64,000 nucleotides of DNA from Saonia flava (GTDB taxonomy: Bacteria; Bacteroidota; Bacteroidia; Flavobacteriales; Flavobacteriaceae), in contig NZ_JAATJJ010000002.1 of NCBI RefSeq assembly GCF_011927795.1, positions 558,001 through 622,000 on the forward strand, in the 5' to 3' direction. A program made the translations under genes and the position numbers. Positions 62,013 to 64,000 of this stretch are shown piece after piece (within the stretch, counting starts at the first letter, position 1; each line of letters begins with the position of its first letter). A model generated the notes under the pieces. The model ran no database searches and was not told the origin of the DNA. It saw only the letters and a list, made by a program, of their open reading frames with translations.

Positions 62013-62165
62013 TTGAAAAAAGTAATTTTTAAATTTCTGGCCAGAGTAAACAAAATGCTCCTCCCAAGCTTCTCTAAAAAACAATTGGACCTGTCCAAGG
62101 CCTCAAAAATGGAAATGGCCATTATAGGATGGCGCTATTATGTAACCACCAATGCACTGGGTTAA
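62013..62165 (+). CDS. 50-residue basic protein with TTG start
   Basis: A TTG-to-TAA frame of 51 codons. The product begins MKKVIFKFLARVNKMLLPSF and ends IIGWRYYVTTNALG. I believe similar small proteins occur widely in Flavobacteriaceae, usually beginning MKK, which supports the TTG start over the internal ATG at 62055. The N-terminal half is basic and amphipathic. It overlaps the convergent apt gene end by 4 nt. Function unknown. Confidence 0.6.
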   Translation: MKKVIFKFLARVNKMLLPSFSKKQLDLSKASKMEMAIIGWRYYVTTNALG

Positions 62166-62674
62166 TAATGCAGCAAAGAGCGAACATTGTATTCTTCTAA
62201 CTGCTCTCTTCCTTTAAGAAAATCCAGTTCAATCAAAAAATTGCACTGTACAATTTCCCCTCCAAGCTTTTCCACCAACCTACACACTGCCGATGCTGTA
62301 CCTCCAGTGGCCAGAACATCGTCATGAATGACTACTTTTTCTCCTTTTAAAATACCATCTGCATGCATTTCTAAAGTATCTTCCCCATATTCCAAAGCAT
62401 AGCTTTCAGATATTTTATTGAAGGGCAACTTACCAGCTTTACGAACGGGAACAAATCCAGCATTTAAACGAGTGGCCAGCCATGGTGCAAAGAAAAAGCC
62501 ACGACTTTCCATACCTACAACCTTATTTACTTCTTGATCCCCAATGGATTCCAATAATTCTTGAGACACAGCTTTTATGGCTAGATTATTTTGCAACAAT
62601 GGAGTAATGTCCTTAAAGACGATTCCTTTCTTTGGAAAATCTTCTACATCGCGTATGTACTTCTTAAAATCCAT
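62162..62674 (-). CDS. apt: Adenine phosphoribosyltransferase
   Basis: A 170-residue type I phosphoribosyltransferase. It has the N-terminal APT block IRDVEDFPKKGIVFKDITPLL, GMESRGFFFAPWLA and the PRPP loop VVIHDDVLATGGTASA. It salvages adenine to AMP. It is divergent from the tRNA-Arg gene. Confidence 0.96.
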   Translation of the reverse strand: MDFKKYIRDVEDFPKKGIVFKDITPLLQNNLAIKAVSQELLESIGDQEVNKVVGMESRGFFFAPWLATRLNAGFVPVRKAGKLPFNKISESYALEYGEDTLEMHADGILKGEKVVIHDDVLATGGTASAVCRLVEKLGGEIVQCNFLIELDFLKGREQLEEYNVRSLLHY

Positions 62675-62693
62675 TTCTTTTAGGCATAAGGGT

Positions 62694-62724
62694 TTTGCAG
62701 TAAATTTAAAAAGAAATATATTTG
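62694..62724 (+). promoter_or_regulatory. Promoter of tRNA-Arg
   Basis: TTTTG at 62693-62697, 19 bp, then TATATTTG at 62717-62724 fit the Bacteroidota promoter very well. The tRNA begins 24 nt after the -7 box. Confidence 0.75.
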
Positions 62725-62747
62725 CAGCCCTATTAAAGGGATATAAA

Positions 62748-62821
62748 GGCCTCGTGGCGCAACTGAATAGCGCATCTGATTACGGCTCAGAAGGTTACAG
62801 GTTTGAATCCTGTCGAGGTCA
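62748..62821 (+). tRNA. tRNA-Arg (anticodon ACG)
   Basis: A 74-nt cloverleaf. Acceptor GGCCTCG pairs with CGAGGTC (one G-T pair); the anticodon stem CTGA/TCAG holds loop TTACGGC, giving anticodon ACG; the T arm has GGTTTGAATCC. The discriminator is A and CCA is not encoded. ACG-type tRNA reads CGN arginine codons after A34-to-I editing. Confidence 0.95.
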
Positions 62822-62831
62822 CTGATATATA

Positions 62832-62868
62832 AAAAGCAAGCTAAATCATAAAGCTTGCTTTTTTATTT
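62832..62868 (+). terminator. Terminator of tRNA-Arg
   Basis: AAAAGCAAGCT / AGCTTGCTTTT (62832-62842, 62852-62862), then T residues. Confidence 0.88.
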
Positions 62869-62978
62869 TGCCTTGCCCAAAAGGTAGTTTCCCTCACCCA
62901 AGGTATTCATAAACTTATTTTACATAGTAGCTCCCATATTTAATATGTAGCTTAAAAAAGACTACCTAGGACACTAGT

Positions 62979-63713
62979 ATGAAAAAAACAATTCTTTTAA
63001 TGGTATTGATTGCATATACTTCTTGTAAGTCCTCTTCTGAAACCTATTATTATACAACTTATAAGAATATTGAATATTTACCAATAGACCCATTGGAGTA
63101 TGGGTATCCTATTCCCGTTTTGGAAAACAATGTCAAAAAATACAAGGACATGTTTTTAGCTACCAAAGAAGAGAAACTTAATTACCTGGTTAATGAAAAT
63201 GTGCTTGTCACCATTTTGGAACTAACAAAAGATGGTGAAATTAATCTGGGGCCCTCTGCCACTTCTTCAAAAAACAAGCAATACAGAATTGTCATGGATT
63301 ATTCCAAGCATAAAACATTAAATAACAGCTCTTTGGGGTCAGCTAGAATTGGAGTGGGACTACGTTTGATAGCAAAAGTAAAGTCCAACAAAAGTAATGT
63401 TGGCTTTGGAGATTTGTTTGCACTGGGAATTGCAGCAGAGTCCAACCATGTAAAAGGAACCTTAGCTATAGAGGTAATTGGTATAAAATCTAAAGACGTT
63501 ACCAATATTATACCGTTTCCCAGTGAGATAAATCCAACAACAATTCAACATGCCATGCAAGCCATGGCCACCATTAAATCAAAAATTTATGACAACACAA
63601 CTCAAATCTTTCCCCAAATCATTGCTATAAAACTAAATGAAACCAATAATTGCACCCAAATGGACTTAATAGAGAGTTTAAGTCTAAAAAATAACGGCTA
63701 TGTTAAAAATTAA
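62979..63713 (+). CDS. Lipoprotein of unknown function
   Basis: A 244-residue protein with a lipoprotein signal (LIAYTSC near residue 16). The rest shows mixed alpha/beta patterns, with a Gly-rich segment ARIGVGLRLIAKV and FGDLFALGIAAES. I recognise no family. It stands alone between tRNA-Arg and the DUF2892 gene. Confidence 0.7.
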   Translation: MKKTILLMVLIAYTSCKSSSETYYYTTYKNIEYLPIDPLEYGYPIPVLENNVKKYKDMFLATKEEKLNYLVNENVLVTILELTKDGEINLGPSATSSKNKQYRIVMDYSKHKTLNNSSLGSARIGVGLRLIAKVKSNKSNVGFGDLFALGIAAESNHVKGTLAIEVIGIKSKDVTNIIPFPSEINPTTIQHAMQAMATIKSKIYDNTTQIFPQIIAIKLNETNNCTQMDLIESLSLKNNGYVKN

Positions 63714-63759
63714 ATTTTAGTAGTTATACGTTTCATATCAAAAAATTTGAAGGTGAAAT

Positions 63760-63945
63760 TTAATCCTTAAGACCGAACTTCTTAAGAATAACTTCTAAAA
63801 GACACCATTTTGTAAAGGCGGATTGGATTAAATTAACACCAATAAAAACCGTAAACCATAACCAGTTCAGATTTACATAGGCACTTAACACAACACTTAA
63901 CAAAACCAAAGTGCCAACAATTACTCTAAAATATGTATTTAGCAT
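63760..63945 (-). CDS. DUF2892 (YgaP-type) membrane protein
   Basis: A 61-residue protein with two membrane helices and the DUF2892 ending FTKWCLLEVILKKFG, where the family has its conserved cysteine region. The fold is the membrane part of YgaP-like rhodaneses, here without the rhodanese domain. Function unknown. Confidence 0.8.
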   Translation of the reverse strand: MLNTYFRVIVGTLVLLSVVLSAYVNLNWLWFTVFIGVNLIQSAFTKWCLLEVILKKFGLKD

Positions 63946-64000
63946 TACATTTATTTTTTTAAGGTTAAATATATTTTTCTATTGGGACCACTACCGCTTT

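Noticed and set aside
62748-62821. tRNA-Arg as an integration site
   Set aside because: No integrase, no direct repeat of the tRNA 3' end and no mobile genes are nearby.
1-64000. CRISPR arrays, insertion sequences, prophage, replication origin
   Set aside because: No regularly spaced repeats, transposase, integrase, phage structural genes, DnaA-box cluster or dnaA neighbourhood were seen on reading the window.

Overview
The window is AT-rich chromosomal DNA from a member of the Bacteroidota, almost certainly the family Flavobacteriaceae. The main evidence is a SusC/SusD pair, a two-zinc-motif DnaJ, a cyclophilin-FKBP fusion, a PUR-family DUF3276 protein, type II and type III glutamine synthetases side by side, BlaI/BlaR1-type regulators, frequent lipoprotein signals, and promoters that fit the Bacteroidota TTG / TAnnTTTG pattern. 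The genus cannot be fixed from sequence alone. SusC/D and a GH16 laminarinase-like enzyme suggest a polysaccharide-degrading, possibly marine, species. I see no transposase, integrase, phage gene or CRISPR array; the region reads as ordinary core chromosome.

Layout. 0-8.7 kb: end of an ABC exporter, DUF3276, an M14 peptidase, an acyltransferase/BASS-transporter pair, thiol-redox genes, a 1-Cys peroxiredoxin, a subclass B1-type metallo-beta-lactamase lipoprotein and a cold-shock protein. 8.7-9.2 kb: two micro-genes whose products align with a third micro-protein encoded directly upstream of the fluoride channel gene at 22.8 kb. 9.2-20.9 kb: mostly minus strand, with a PPIase fusion, M28 peptidase, PPK2, an orphan sigma-54 response regulator, MscS, an ABC-2 exporter, GrpE-DnaJ, MnmD and DUF4920. 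21-34 kb: IlvE, a MazG-like enzyme, FluC, a PII-AmtB-porin ammonium cluster, a SulP-carbonic anhydrase bicarbonate cluster, DJ-1-like and hydrolase genes, Lrp and PurU.

34-43 kb: DUF4197, a membrane-bound AraC-type regulator, then SusC, SusD-like and a third surface lipoprotein. The short motif TTTGARTTAG occurs upstream of both the regulator and susC, and a long inverted repeat lies in the susC leader. 43-53 kb: PyrF, PrfA, a GH16 enzyme, a small ABC module, a five-gene envelope redox cluster (Rieske, thioredoxin, ApbE, DUF4266, DUF3570), PurM and a threonine dehydratase-like enzyme. 53-57 kb: divergent GSIII and GSII genes. Their shared control region holds a 20-bp dyad ACCCY-N10-GGGGT that also occurs upstream of the PII-amtB operon, so ammonium uptake, sensing and assimilation may share one regulator. 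57-64 kb: an outer-membrane-type protein, a Ca/Na antiporter, a BlaI-BlaR1-like pair with clear operators, two very small genes, Apt, tRNA-Arg(ACG), an unknown lipoprotein and a DUF2892 protein.

The best candidates for something undescribed are the three-member single-TM micro-protein family, the shared nitrogen-gene dyad, the susC leader and regulator motifs, and the ApbE-DUF4266-DUF3570 redox cluster, which has no classical flavinylation target.
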